A stretch of DNA of 64,000 nucleotides from Streptomyces sp. HUAS 15-9 (lineage in GTDB: Bacteria; Actinomycetota; Actinomycetes; Streptomycetales; Streptomycetaceae), in contig NZ_CP106798.1 in the NCBI RefSeq assembly GCF_025642155.1, forward strand, positions 6,448,001 through 6,512,000. Direction: 5' to 3'. This document shows positions 41,432-50,173 of this stretch, one piece after another; position 1 is the stretch's first letter; every line of letters begins with the position of its first letter. Position numbers and translations under genes: made by a program. Below the pieces are notes generated by a model. It ran no database searches. It was not told where the DNA came from and worked only from the letters and a program-made list of their open reading frames with translations.

Positions 41432-43408
41432 ATGACGAAGCCCTCACTCCCCGAACTCCTGCATGCCGCCGTCACAGCCGTCGGCGGTACGGAGCGCCCC
41501 GGCCAGGTGACCATGGCCGAAGCGGTCGCCGAGGCGATCGACGACGGATCCCACCTGCTGGTCCAGGCCGGCACCGGCACCGGAAAGTCGCTCGGCTATC
41601 TGGTGCCCGCACTCGCGCACGGGGAGCGCGTCGTGGTGGCGACCGCCACCCTCGCCCTGCAGCGCCAGCTCGTGGAGCGCGACCTGCCGCGCACCGTCGA
41701 CGCGCTGCGTCCGCTGCTGCGCCGCCGCCCGGACTTCGCGATGCTCAAGGGCCGGTCGAACTACCTGTGCCTGCACCGGCTCCACGAGGGTGTGCCGCAG
41801 GACGAGGAGGAGGGCCTCTTCGACCAGTTCGAGGCGGCCGCGCCCACCAGCAAGCTGGGTCAGGACCTGCTGCGGCTGCGGGACTGGTCCGATGAGACCG
41901 AGAGCGGTGACCGCGACGACCTCACGCCCGGAGTGTCCGACAGGGCCTGGGCCCAGGTGTCGGTGTCCTCCCGGGAGTGCCTGGGCGCCTCGAAGTGCGC
42001 GTACGGCGCCGAGTGCTTCGCCGAGATGGCCCGCGAGCGCGCCAAGCTGGCCGAGGTCGTCGTCACCAACCACGCCCTGCTCGCGATCGACGCCATCGAG
42101 GGCGCCCCGGTCCTGCCGCAGCACGAGGTGCTGATCGTGGACGAGGCCCATGAGCTGGTCTCGCGCGTGACGGGTGCCGCGACCGGCGAGCTCACGCCCG
42201 GGCAGGTCAACCGTGCGGTGCGCCGCTCGGCGAAGCTGGTCAACGAGAAGGCCGCCGATCAGCTCCAGACCGCCGCCGAGGGCTTCGAGCGGCTGATGGA
42301 GCTGGCCCTGCCGGGGCGCCTGGAGGAGATCCCGGAGGACCTCGCCTATGCCCTGATGGCGCTCCGGGATGCCGCCCGGACCGTGATCTCCGCGATCGGC
42401 GCGACCCGCGACAAGTCCGTTCAGGACGAGGACGCGGTCCGCAAGCAGGCGCTGGCCTCGGTGGAGACGGTGCACGACGTGGCGGAGCGCGTGGTGAACG
42501 GCTCGGAGTGGGACGTCGTCTGGTACGAACGGCACGACCGCTTCGGGGCCTCGCTGCGTGTCGCCCCGATGTCCGTCTCCGGCCTCCTCAGGGAGAAGCT
42601 CTTCGCGGACCGTTCCGTGGTCCTCACCTCGGCGACGCTCAAGCTCGGTGGTGACTTCAACGGAGTGGGCGCCTCCCTCGGGCTCGCCCCCGAGGGCACG
42701 GAGGGCGAGGACCTTCCCCAGTGGAAGGGCGTCGACGTGGGCTCACCCTTCGACTATCCCAAGCAGGGGATCCTGTACGTCGCCAGGCATCTGTCGCGCC
42801 CGGCGCGCGACGGCGACCGTGCCGACATGCTCGACGAGCTGACCGAGCTCATCCAGGCGGCAGGCGGCCGCACGCTCGGTCTGTTCTCCTCGATGCGCGC
42901 CGCCCAACTAGCCGCCGAGGAACTGCGCTCGCGGATTCCCGAGTTCCCGATCCTGCTCCAGGGCGAGGAGACCCTCGGGGAACTGATCAAGAACTTCGCC
43001 GCGGACCCGAAGACCTGTCTCTTCGGCACGCTGTCGCTGTGGCAGGGTGTCGATGTCCCCGGGCCCAGCTGCCAGCTGGTCGTCATGGACAAGATCCCGT
43101 TCCCGCGTCCCGACGACCCACTGATGAGCGCCCGCCAGAAGGCGGTGGAGGACGCCGGCGGCAACGGCTTCATGGCGGTCGCCGCGACTCACGCGGCGCT
43201 TCTGATGGCGCAGGGCGCCGGGCGTCTCGTGCGGGCGTCCGGGGACCGTGGTGTGGTCGCCGTGCTCGACCAGCGGCTGGCCACCGCGCGGTACGGCGGC
43301 TATCTCAAGGCGTCACTGCCCGACTTCTGGTTCACCACGGATCGTAACCAGGTCCGGAAGTCGCTCGCCGCCATCGACGCGGCGGCGAATCAGAAGGAAG
43401 CGGAGTGA
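41432..43408 (+). CDS. dinG: DinG/YoaA-family iron-sulfur DNA helicase
   Basis: A 658-residue superfamily 2 XPD-like helicase, 5'-3', unwinding R-loops and D-loops. Walker A QAGTGTGKSLGYLVP (about residue 48), DEAH box IVDEAHELVSR, and a four-cysteine Fe-S set (NYLCLHRL, SRECLGASKC, GAECF). Helicase C-terminal motifs FGTLSLWQGVDVPG and MAQGAGRLVRASGDRGVVAVLDQRL are intact. ATG at 41432 follows a RecA-NDp promoter. A 44-bp palindrome begins at the base after its stop codon. Confidence 0.93.
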   Translation: MTKPSLPELLHAAVTAVGGTERPGQVTMAEAVAEAIDDGSHLLVQAGTGTGKSLGYLVPALAHGERVVVATATLALQRQLVERDLPRTVDALRPLLRRRPDFAMLKGRSNYLCLHRLHEGVPQDEEEGLFDQFEAAAPTSKLGQDLLRLRDWSDETESGDRDDLTPGVSDRAWAQVSVSSRECLGASKCAYGAECFAEMARERAKLAEVVVTNHALLAIDAIEGAPVLPQHEVLIVDEAHELVSRVTGAATGELTPGQVNRAVRRSAKLVNEKAADQLQTAAEGFERLMELALPGRLEEIPEDLAYALMALRDAARTVISAIGATRDKSVQDEDAVRKQALASVETVHDVAERVVNGSEWDVVWYERHDRFGASLRVAPMSVSGLLREKLFADRSVVLTSATLKLGGDFNGVGASLGLAPEGTEGEDLPQWKGVDVGSPFDYPKQGILYVARHLSRPARDGDRADMLDELTELIQAAGGRTLGLFSSMRAAQLAAEELRSRIPEFPILLQGEETLGELIKNFAADPKTCLFGTLSLWQGVDVPGPSCQLVVMDKIPFPRPDDPLMSARQKAVEDAGGNGFMAVAATHAALLMAQGAGRLVRASGDRGVVAVLDQRLATARYGGYLKASLPDFWFTTDRNQVRKSLAAIDAAANQKEAE

Positions 43409-43452
43409 TCGCTGGGTAGCCTGTCCCGGCGCCGGGACAGGCTACCCAGCGA
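43409..43452. terminator. 44-bp perfect palindrome between dinG and lexA
   Basis: A fully self-complementary sequence starts immediately after the dinG stop (TGA at 43406-43408), with half-site TCGCTGGGTAGCCTGTCCCG followed by G and its mirror. As RNA it would fold to about 20 bp with a 4-base loop. There is no T-tract. It is placed to terminate both dinG and lexA, which converge; 110 bases separate it from the lexA stop. Confidence 0.75.
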
Positions 43453-43562
43453 CACCAAGCGGCCAGGGAGCCGGGCCGTGACAGAACAGGGCCCCGGAAC
43501 CGGCGCAGGGGTCCCGGGGCCCGGTCAGGTGACGAGCCTGAAGTGCTCGCCTGCCGCAGCCG

Positions 43563-44342
43563 TCACACGCGCCGCAGCACCGCGACGACCTTGCCCAGGA
43601 TGGTCGCGTCGTCGCCGGGGATCGGCTCATAGGCCGAGTTGTGCGGGAGGAGCCAGACATGGCCGTCCTCGCGCTTGAAGCGCTTGACGGTGGCCTCGCC
43701 GTCCAGCATGGCGGCCACGATGTCGCCGTTCTCGGCGACCGGCTGACGGCGCACGGTGACCCAGTCGCCGTCGCAGATCGCGGCCTCGATCATGGAGTCG
43801 CCGACCACCTTGAGGACGAACAGCTCCCCGTCACCCACGAGCTGTCGGGGCAGGGGGAACACGTCCTCGACCGACTCCTCGGCGAGGATCGGACCGCCGG
43901 CGGCGATACGGCCCACCAACGGGACGTACGACGCGGCGGGCTTGCCCGCGGTGTCCGTCGGCTGCACCGTCACCGCCTGGTCGGAACCGCGCACCTCGTA
44001 CGCGCGCGGGCGGTGCGGGTCGCGGCGCAGGAAGCCCTTGCGCTCCAGTGCCATCAGCTGGTGCGCGACCGAGGAGGTGCTGGACAGTCCGACGGCCTGG
44101 CCGATCTCCCGCATGGACGGCGGGTAGCCGCGCCGCTGCACGGAGTCCCTGATGACTTCGATCACCCGGCGCTGCCTGTCGGTGAGCCCCGAACTGTCCG
44201 CCCGGATGCCTGGAGGTCGGCCCGGCAGCGAGCGCTTGTGCGCCTCGGGATTCGTGGCTTCGTTCATCGCATGCACCGGATCCAGTCGGCCCTGGGAGCG
44301 GTCCTGGGCAGTGATGGTGGCACTGTCTGCGGTGGTGGTCAC
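43563..44342 (-). CDS. lexA: SOS repressor LexA
   Basis: A 259-residue repressor. N-terminal winged helix-turn-helix ([44 protein letters not shown], about 53-96). C-terminal S24 protease domain: cleavage at Ala148-Gly149 in RIAAGGPIL, catalytic Ser183 in VGDSM and Lys220 in [11 protein letters not shown] at 44342 is six bases after GAGAGGGG; an internal ATG ([10 protein letters not shown], residue 26) would give a 234-residue form. It has a LexA box upstream (autoregulation) and also represses recA. Divergent from nrdR. Confidence 0.97.
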   Translation of the reverse strand: MTTTADSATITAQDRSQGRLDPVHAMNEATNPEAHKRSLPGRPPGIRADSSGLTDRQRRVIEVIRDSVQRRGYPPSMREIGQAVGLSSTSSVAHQLMALERKGFLRRDPHRPRAYEVRGSDQAVTVQPTDTAGKPAASYVPLVGRIAAGGPILAEESVEDVFPLPRQLVGDGELFVLKVVGDSMIEAAICDGDWVTVRRQPVAENGDIVAAMLDGEATVKRFKREDGHVWLLPHNSAYEPIPGDDATILGKVVAVLRRV

Positions 44343-44403
44343 GTCGGCCCCTCTCGATGGTCTCCCTGCTGCACAACGGTAGTTGCTTTCGAAAGGTTGC
44401 GCC

Positions 44404-44415
44404 AAACACACGTTC
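44404..44415 (-). promoter_or_regulatory. LexA operator (SOS box) of lexA
   Basis: On the minus strand GAACGTGTGTTT, matching GAAC-N4-GTTC with one mismatch, embedded in TCGAACGTGTGTTTG as usual for actinobacterial lexA promoters. It lies 62 bases before the lexA GTG and would allow LexA to repress its own gene. Confidence 0.75.
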
Positions 44416-44753
44416 GAGTGAAAAACCTCGATTCACCTGACGCGATCATGTGTCTGGGTGTATGGCTAACGCGGCACCTGGCGGACAAAAGGGCCCATTG
44501 TTGTACTCTTCACCGCCGGGGTGATGACCTCGTGGGTTGTGTCCCAAGTCTGCCATCCGGAACCCGGTCAGCCAGGATCCGGTCCCCTTCTGTGCCGGAG
44601 TCCTACGTGACCTCCGTGCGGCGCCCACCGTATCTCCGTAAGCGCCGCAGCGTTACGCAGGCGCACGTGTGTGTTCCGTAGCGGCCTGCCTGCCGTGTCG
44701 TGCGGGCACGCGCGCGTGCGACACGCGCGTACGGTCGATGTATCAGCCAAGCC

Positions 44754-44797
44754 CCACATCTAGTGGTTGGATTGCAGCAGCAGCCCACAAGTTGTGG
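44754..44797 (+). promoter_or_regulatory. Paired NrdR boxes of the nrdR-nrdJ operon
   Basis: Box 1 CCACATCTAGTGG (44754-44766) and box 2 CCACAAGTTGTGG (44785-44797) are near-perfect and perfect palindromes. Their centres are 31 bp apart, about three helical turns, the spacing expected for NrdR tetramers. Ahead of nrdR, they imply autoregulation and repression of nrdJ when dATP is plentiful. Confidence 0.85.
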
Positions 44798-44905
44798 TCC
44801 CCCGGGTCTCCGGTGTCTCCGAGATCGCCTATGCTTGGGGCTGCTTCGAGGGGCCCAAGTGGTCTCGCGAGGCTGTTCAGTCTGCTGTGAGGAGGGTTGG
44901 AGATC

Positions 44906-45457
44906 ATGCACTGCCCCTTCTGCAGGCACCCCGACAGCCGTGTGGTCGACAGTCGTACGACCGACGACGGCACGTCGATCCGCAGGCGCCGCCAGTGTCC
45001 TGACTGCTCCCGTCGTTTCACGACCGTGGAGACGTGCTCGCTCATGGTGGTCAAGCGGTCCGGAGTCACCGAGCCCTTCAGCCGTACCAAGGTCATCAAC
45101 GGCGTGCGCAAGGCATGCCAGGGGCGGCCTGTCACCGAGGACGCGCTCGCCCAGCTCGGCCAGCGCGTCGAGGAGGCGGTGCGGGCCACCGGAAGCGCCG
45201 AGCTGACCACCCATGACGTGGGGCTGGCCATACTCGGTCCGTTGCAGGAGCTCGACCTCGTCGCCTTTCTGCGATTCGCCTCCGTCTATCGGGCGTTCGA
45301 CTCGCTGGAGGACTTCGAGGCAGCCATCGCGGAGCTCAGGGAAACGAGGCGAGGCCCCGCCGTGGACGACGAAGACGCGGGAGCGGGGAGCCAGGAAGAC
45401 GACTGCGGGGCCGGAGGGACCAGCCAGGTTCCGGTGCCCGCCCACGCCGCCGACTGA
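44906..45457 (+). CDS. nrdR: Ribonucleotide reductase repressor NrdR
   Basis: A 183-residue repressor. N-terminal zinc ribbon [17 protein letters not shown]...[17 protein letters not shown] with four Zn cysteines, then an ATP-cone domain ([24 protein letters not shown]). NrdR senses ATP/dATP and binds paired boxes. ATG at 44906 is close to GGAGGG; an in-frame ATG three codons upstream (MEI) is not excluded. The last 30 residues are an Asp/Glu/Gly-rich tail beyond the usual 150-residue length. It is co-transcribed with nrdJ. Confidence 0.96.
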   Translation: MHCPFCRHPDSRVVDSRTTDDGTSIRRRRQCPDCSRRFTTVETCSLMVVKRSGVTEPFSRTKVINGVRKACQGRPVTEDALAQLGQRVEEAVRATGSAELTTHDVGLAILGPLQELDLVAFLRFASVYRAFDSLEDFEAAIAELRETRRGPAVDDEDAGAGSQEDDCGAGGTSQVPVPAHAAD

Positions 45458-45516
45458 CCGGCGGAGCGGAGCCGGGCCCAGGTCCCGGATCCGGCCGGAC
45501 GGCGGCATCCAAGACC

Positions 45517-45550
45517 TGTTGCGGGCGGCAGCGTGAGGGTGCCCGCAACA
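45517..45550 (+). other. Hairpin in the nrdR-nrdJ spacer
   Basis: TGTTGCGGGC, 14 bases, GCCCGCAACA: perfect 10-bp stem in the 163-base gap between nrdR and nrdJ, 71 bases before the nrdJ start. It may act as a processing site or partial terminator that sets unequal expression of repressor and enzyme. Confidence 0.5.
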
Positions 45551-45620
45551 CATGACAGAACACCGTGTCACGGGAACATCGTGGCACTTCAGGGCGTTTT
45601 AGCCCGTACAGGGAGGCGGC

Positions 45621-48515
45621 ATGACAGAGACGGCGAGCGGTCCGGCACGAGGTTCCCGAGCCAAGGGCGCCAAGGCCACCAAGGGGCTGCGTATCGAGCG
45701 CATCCACACCACCCCCGGCGTGCACCCGTACGACGAGGTGGCCTGGGAGCGCCGTGACGTCGTCATGACCAACTGGCGCGACGGCTCGGTCAACTTCGAG
45801 CAGCGTGGCGTCGAGTTCCCCGACTCCTGGTCGGTGAACGCGGTCAACATCGTCACCAGCAAGTACTTCCGTGGTGCCGTCGGCACCCCGCAGCGCGAGG
45901 TCAGCCTCAAGCAGCTGATCGACCGCATCGTGAAGACGTACCGGAAGGCCGGTGAGGACTACAAGTACTTCGCCTCGCCCGCCGACGCCGAGATCTTCGA
46001 GCACGAGTTGGCGTACGCCCTCCTGCACCAGATCTTCAGCTTCAACAGCCCCGTGTGGTTCAACGTGGGCACCCCGCAGCCCCAGCAGGTCTCCGCCTGC
46101 TTCATCCTGTCCGTCGACGACTCCATGGAGTCGATCCTCGACTGGTACAAGGAAGAGGGCATGATCTTCAAGGGCGGTTCCGGCGCCGGCCTGAACCTCT
46201 CCCGTATCCGTTCCTCCAAGGAACTGCTCTCCTCCGGCGGCAACGCCTCCGGTCCTGTGTCCTTCATGCGCGGTGCCGACGCCTCGGCCGGAACGATCAA
46301 GTCCGGCGGTGCCACCCGCCGCGCCGCCAAGATGGTCATCCTCGACGTCGACCACCCCGACATCGAGGACTTCATCGAGACCAAGGTCAAGGAGGAGGAG
46401 AAGATCCGCGCCCTGCGCGACGCGGGCTTCGACATGGACCTGGGCGGCGACGACATCACGTCCGTCCAGTACCAGAACGCCAACAACTCGGTCCGTGTGA
46501 ACGACGAGTTCATGAAGTCGGTCGAGCAGGGCGGCAAGTTCGGTCTCCGCGCGCGGATGACCGGCGAGGTCATCGAGGAGGTCGAGGCCAAGTCCCTGTT
46601 CCGCAAGATGGCCGAGGCCGCGTGGGCCTGCGCCGACCCGGGCATCCAGTACGACGACACGATCAACCGCTGGCACACATGCCCGGAGTCCGGCCGTATC
46701 AACGGCTCGAACCCGTGCAGCGAGTACATGCACCTGGACAACACGTCCTGCAACCTCGCCTCGCTGAACCTGATGAAGTTCCTCAAGGACGACGGCAAGG
46801 GCACCCAGTCCTTCGACGCCGAGCGCTTCGCCAAGGTCGTCGAGCTCGTCATCACCGCGATGGACATCTCCATCTGCTTCGCGGACTTCCCGACCCAGAA
46901 GATCGGCGAGAACACGCGCGCGTTCCGCCAGCTCGGCATCGGCTACGCCAACCTCGGCGCCCTGCTGATGGCGACCGGTCACGCGTACGACTCCAACGGC
47001 GGCCGCGCCCTCGCCGGCGCCATCACCTCCCTGATGACCGGCACGTCGTACCGGCGCTCCGCCGAACTCGCCGCGGTCGTCGGCGCGTACGACGGCTACG
47101 CCCGCAACGCCGATGCCCACAAGCGCGTCATGAAGCAGCACGCCGACGCCAACGAGACGGCCGTCCGCATGGACGACCTGGACACGCCGGTGTGGGCCGC
47201 CGCCACGGAGGCCTGGCAGGACGTCGTCCGCCTCGGCGAGCAGAACGGTTTCCGTAACTCCCAGGCGTCCGTCATCGCCCCGACCGGCACCATCGGTCTC
47301 GCGATGTCCTGCGACACCACCGGCCTCGAGCCCGACCTCGCCCTGGTCAAGTTCAAGAAGCTGGTCGGCGGCGGCTCGATGCAGATCGTCAACGGCACCG
47401 TTCCGCAGGCCCTGCGCCGCCTGGGCTACCAGGAGGAGCAGATCGAGGCGATCGTCGCCCACATCGCCGAGCACGGCAATGTGATCGACGCCCCCGGCCT
47501 CAAGCCCGAGCACTACGAGGTCTTCGACTGCGCCATGGGCGAGCGTGCCATCTCCCCGATGGGCCACGTCCGCATGATGGCCGCGATCCAGCCGTGGATC
47601 TCCGGCGCCCTCTCCAAGACGGTCAACATGCCGGAGTCGGCGACCGTCGAAGAGGTCGAGGAGATCTACTTCGAGGCTTGGAAGATGGGCGTCAAGGCGC
47701 TCGCCATCTACCGCGACAACTGCAAGGTCGGCCAGCCGCTCTCCGCCAAGACCAAGGAGAAGGAGAAGGCCGAGATCACGGAGAAGGCCGAGGCGACCAT
47801 CCGCGAGACGGTCGAGAAGGTCGTTGAGTACCGACCGGTCCGCAAGCGCCTCCCGAAGGGTCGTCCCGGAATCACCACGTCCTTCACCGTCGGTGGCGCC
47901 GAGGGCTACATGACCGCCAACTCCTACCCGGACGACGGTCTGGGCGAGGTCTTCCTGAAGATGTCCAAGCAGGGCTCCACCCTCGCGGGCATGATGGACG
48001 CCTTCTCCATCGCCGTCTCGGTGGGTCTCCAGTACGGCGTGCCCCTGGAGACGTACGTCTCGAAGTTCACGAACATGCGCTTCGAGCCGGCCGGTATGAC
48101 GGACGACCCGGACGTGCGGATGGCGCAGTCGATCGTCGACTACATCTTCCGCCGCCTTGCGCTGGACTTCCTGCCGTTCGAGACGCGCTCCGCGCTCGGC
48201 ATCCACTCCGCCGAGGAGCGTCAGCGCCACCTGGAGACGGGTTCGTACGAGCCCTCCGAGGACGAGGTGGACGTCGAGGGCCTGGCCCAGTCGGCGCCGC
48301 GCCAGACGGACCTCAAGGCCGTCACCACGCCGAAGGCCGAGTCCGGCGCGGCCCAGCCCGCCCCGAAGCAGGCCCACACCAGCGCCGAACTGGTGGAGAT
48401 GCAGCTGGGCATCCAGGCGGACGCCCCGCTCTGCTTCTCCTGCGGCACGAAGATGCAGCGGGCCGGCTCCTGCTACATCTGCGAGGGCTGCGGCTCGACG
48501 AGCGGCTGCAGCTGA
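45621..48515 (+). CDS. nrdJ: Class II (adenosylcobalamin-dependent) ribonucleoside-diphosphate reductase NrdJ
   Basis: A 964-residue reductase making dNDPs with B12 as radical source, active with or without oxygen. Conserved segments: FNSPVWFNVGTP, SSGGNASGPVSFMRGADASAGTIKSGG, active-site NPCSEYMHLDNTSCNLASLNL and the PTGTIGLAMSCDTTGLEPD region. C-terminal cysteine-rich zinc/thiol tail CFSCGTKM...CYICEGCGSTSGCS shuttles electrons. No ATP cone is evident at the N-terminus. ATG at 45621 has GGAGG eight bases upstream. Ends with a strong terminator. Confidence 0.97.
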   Translation: MTETASGPARGSRAKGAKATKGLRIERIHTTPGVHPYDEVAWERRDVVMTNWRDGSVNFEQRGVEFPDSWSVNAVNIVTSKYFRGAVGTPQREVSLKQLIDRIVKTYRKAGEDYKYFASPADAEIFEHELAYALLHQIFSFNSPVWFNVGTPQPQQVSACFILSVDDSMESILDWYKEEGMIFKGGSGAGLNLSRIRSSKELLSSGGNASGPVSFMRGADASAGTIKSGGATRRAAKMVILDVDHPDIEDFIETKVKEEEKIRALRDAGFDMDLGGDDITSVQYQNANNSVRVNDEFMKSVEQGGKFGLRARMTGEVIEEVEAKSLFRKMAEAAWACADPGIQYDDTINRWHTCPESGRINGSNPCSEYMHLDNTSCNLASLNLMKFLKDDGKGTQSFDAERFAKVVELVITAMDISICFADFPTQKIGENTRAFRQLGIGYANLGALLMATGHAYDSNGGRALAGAITSLMTGTSYRRSAELAAVVGAYDGYARNADAHKRVMKQHADANETAVRMDDLDTPVWAAATEAWQDVVRLGEQNGFRNSQASVIAPTGTIGLAMSCDTTGLEPDLALVKFKKLVGGGSMQIVNGTVPQALRRLGYQEEQIEAIVAHIAEHGNVIDAPGLKPEHYEVFDCAMGERAISPMGHVRMMAAIQPWISGALSKTVNMPESATVEEVEEIYFEAWKMGVKALAIYRDNCKVGQPLSAKTKEKEKAEITEKAEATIRETVEKVVEYRPVRKRLPKGRPGITTSFTVGGAEGYMTANSYPDDGLGEVFLKMSKQGSTLAGMMDAFSIAVSVGLQYGVPLETYVSKFTNMRFEPAGMTDDPDVRMAQSIVDYIFRRLALDFLPFETRSALGIHSAEERQRHLETGSYEPSEDEVDVEGLAQSAPRQTDLKAVTTPKAESGAAQPAPKQAHTSAELVEMQLGIQADAPLCFSCGTKMQRAGSCYICEGCGSTSGCS

Positions 48516-48539
48516 CGCCGACGGCAAGCCCTTGAGCTG

Positions 48540-48571
48540 AGGGGCGCCGGCCATGTGCCGGCGCCCCTTTT
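48540..48571 (+). terminator. Intrinsic terminator of nrdR-nrdJ
   Basis: AGGGGCGCCGGC, loop CATGT, GCCGGCGCCCCT: 12-bp perfect stem followed by TTTT (48568-48571). It is the most classical rho-independent terminator in the window and lies 25 bases after the nrdJ stop. Confidence 0.9.
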
Positions 48572-48763
48572 CCGTGTCCCTGCGCCCGACGAGACCGCGG
48601 CCTCCGCTCGTGACGACACCGCCGAGGTACGACGGTGATATTGGGGAACTGTCCGGGCGGGCCCGTGCCTTCCGGACGGGCGAGCCCGGACCGGTCCCCG
48701 GCGGGGCCTCCAACACCGGGCGTGGCGACGATCGCGAGCTTCGCCCCCTACGCCGGGCGGCCC

Positions 48764-49297
48764 TCAGGGCTGATGCGCCCTGCCCATGTTCCGGGCGAAG
48801 GCCGCGGGGTCGTCGTCGGAGCCGTGTATGCCGGGGTGGAAGCTCCACCCGCCGGACCCGTCGCGCACGAACTCCGCGACCGTCGCCGCCGTCGATCCGA
48901 GGACGGAGCCGAAGTCGTCCTCGGCCAGGACGTTGTAGCCCTCCCGAATGCGCACGGACGGACTCCGGACATTGACGAAGGTCCGTTCCGCCGTGCGCTG
49001 CTGGATGACGATACCGACCACCACGCGCGCGTACCGGGCGTCGAGCCGGTCCAGTTCGAGCGTCATGACCTCGTCCCAGCCGAAACCCTTGCCGTCCTTG
49101 CTGTCCCGGTTGAGAAAGATCGTGCCGTCGGGCGAGCGACTGTCGAAGTGCACCAGGTACGCCGGTGCCCCGTACGGGTCGTTCGCCGCGTACGGAGCGG
49201 CGACGATATCCAGATCCGTGGGCGACTGGCCCGCCGGACTCGGGTCCCACTTCAGTGCGACCTCGACCTTGCGGATCCCCTTGCTGAAGCCGTTCAA
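48764..49297 (-). CDS. TerD-family (tellurium resistance/stress) protein
   Basis: A TerD domain protein of about 177 residues: ATLKWDPSPAGQSPTDLDI-type start (KVEVALKWDPSPAGQSPTDLDIV), HFDSRSPDGTIFLNRDSKDGKG and the acidic calcium-binding style loops, ending GWSFHPGIHGSDDDP. TerD proteins bind Ca2+ and take part in stress-related complexes at the membrane. TTG at 49297 has GAAGGGGA seven bases upstream; an ATG at 49363 would add 22 unlikely Pro/Arg-rich residues. No other ter genes are nearby. Confidence 0.8.
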   Translation of the reverse strand: MNGFSKGIRKVEVALKWDPSPAGQSPTDLDIVAAPYAANDPYGAPAYLVHFDSRSPDGTIFLNRDSKDGKGFGWDEVMTLELDRLDARYARVVVGIVIQQRTAERTFVNVRSPSVRIREGYNVLAEDDFGSVLGSTAATVAEFVRDGSGGWSFHPGIHGSDDDPAAFARNMGRAHQP

Positions 49298-49448
49298 CAG
49301 GCGTCCCCTTCCCCCTCGCGGCCTCGTGCCCCAACTCCCGGGCGGCTGAGACACGTTGTCCATCGTGCCATGCGCGCGGGGGAGTGCGCGCGGGTGATCT
49401 CTGCCGGAGCGTGACCGACGCCACGCCCCATGGCCTTACGATGGCGCG

Positions 49449-50054
49449 GTGCTGGTCAAGTGGATTCGCTGCACCGTGGTGGACCGCCGCGGCTTCGAGC
49501 GGGGGCAGCGAAAGTGGGCGGGGCTTCTGGGGGAGCCGGGGTTTCGGGGACAGGGGGGTGGCTGGAGCCGGCAGCGGCCGGGAGTGGCGCACATCTTCGC
49601 CTTCTGGGAGAGCCGTGCCTTCTACGACTCCTTCATGGCCCGCTCCCATGACCGGCTGGCGGCTGCCCAGTCCGGCACGTTCAAGGACGCGCAGGCCAAA
49701 CTCTTCGAGTACCGGTTCGACGTGAAGACCGGCTTCGAGCCGCGGTTCACGGACTCCGACCTGATCCGTGTCGCCCTCTGTCGTGTCCACGAGGAGCGCG
49801 TCGAGCACTTCACGCTGATGCAGGAGAAGGTGTGGAACCCCGCGATGGCCGGCTCACCCGGCATGATCCGGGGGATGTTCGCCGAGGCCCCGGAGCACGA
49901 GTTCCTCGTCCTGTCGATGTGGCGGTCGGCCGCCGAGCACGGTAAGTACCGCACCGAGCGGGTGGAGCGCCTCGCCCTGCGGGCCCAGACGGAGACGGAC
50001 ATCGCATCGCTGACCGGCGACATCGTGGAGCTGGAACCGTCCTGGACGGTTTGA
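49449..50054 (+). CDS. YdbC-family (DUF4937) ABM-like protein
   Basis: A 201-residue protein with two ferredoxin-like halves: MLVKWIRCTVVDRRGFERGQRKWAGLLGEPGFRGQGGGW and HIFAFWESRAFYDSFMARSHDRLAAAQSGTF in the first, then LIRVALCRVHEERVEHFTLMQEKVWNPAMAGSPG in the second. This resembles YdbC-family proteins related to antibiotic-biosynthesis monooxygenase domains. GTG at 49449 is six bases after TACGAT, compatible with a leaderless mRNA. Biological role unknown. Confidence 0.8.
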   Translation: MLVKWIRCTVVDRRGFERGQRKWAGLLGEPGFRGQGGGWSRQRPGVAHIFAFWESRAFYDSFMARSHDRLAAAQSGTFKDAQAKLFEYRFDVKTGFEPRFTDSDLIRVALCRVHEERVEHFTLMQEKVWNPAMAGSPGMIRGMFAEAPEHEFLVLSMWRSAAEHGKYRTERVERLALRAQTETDIASLTGDIVELEPSWTV

Positions 50055-50173
50055 AATCCGAACGCGTAAAATGTGTGCCTCTTTGTGACTCATGGTGCGG
50101 GATTCGTGTGACGTACGCCGTATGGAGCCCGTACGAGTGCTCGATCGGGCGTCGGCCGATCTAGGGTTTTGGC

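Larger units (their letters stand above)
44343..44905. other. lexA-nrdR divergent regulatory region
   Basis: 563 bases without a gene. It contains the lexA SOS box (44404-44415), a CGCGCGTG-CGA-CACGCGCG inverted repeat (44711-44729), and the two NrdR boxes (44754-44797). I see nothing that looks like a small ORF with a ribosome-binding site here. Confidence 0.6.

Noticed and set aside
44711..44729. CGCGCGTG-CGA-CACGCGCG inverted repeat as a riboswitch or attenuator for nrdR-nrdJ
   Set aside because: Simple alternating CG runs easily produce such repeats, and there are no features of a cobalamin riboswitch (no B12-box-like sequence).
45336..49808. A 1490-codon minus-strand frame opposite nrdJ
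   Set aside because: It lies antisense to the well-conserved NrdJ and has no domain signatures; it reflects GC bias.
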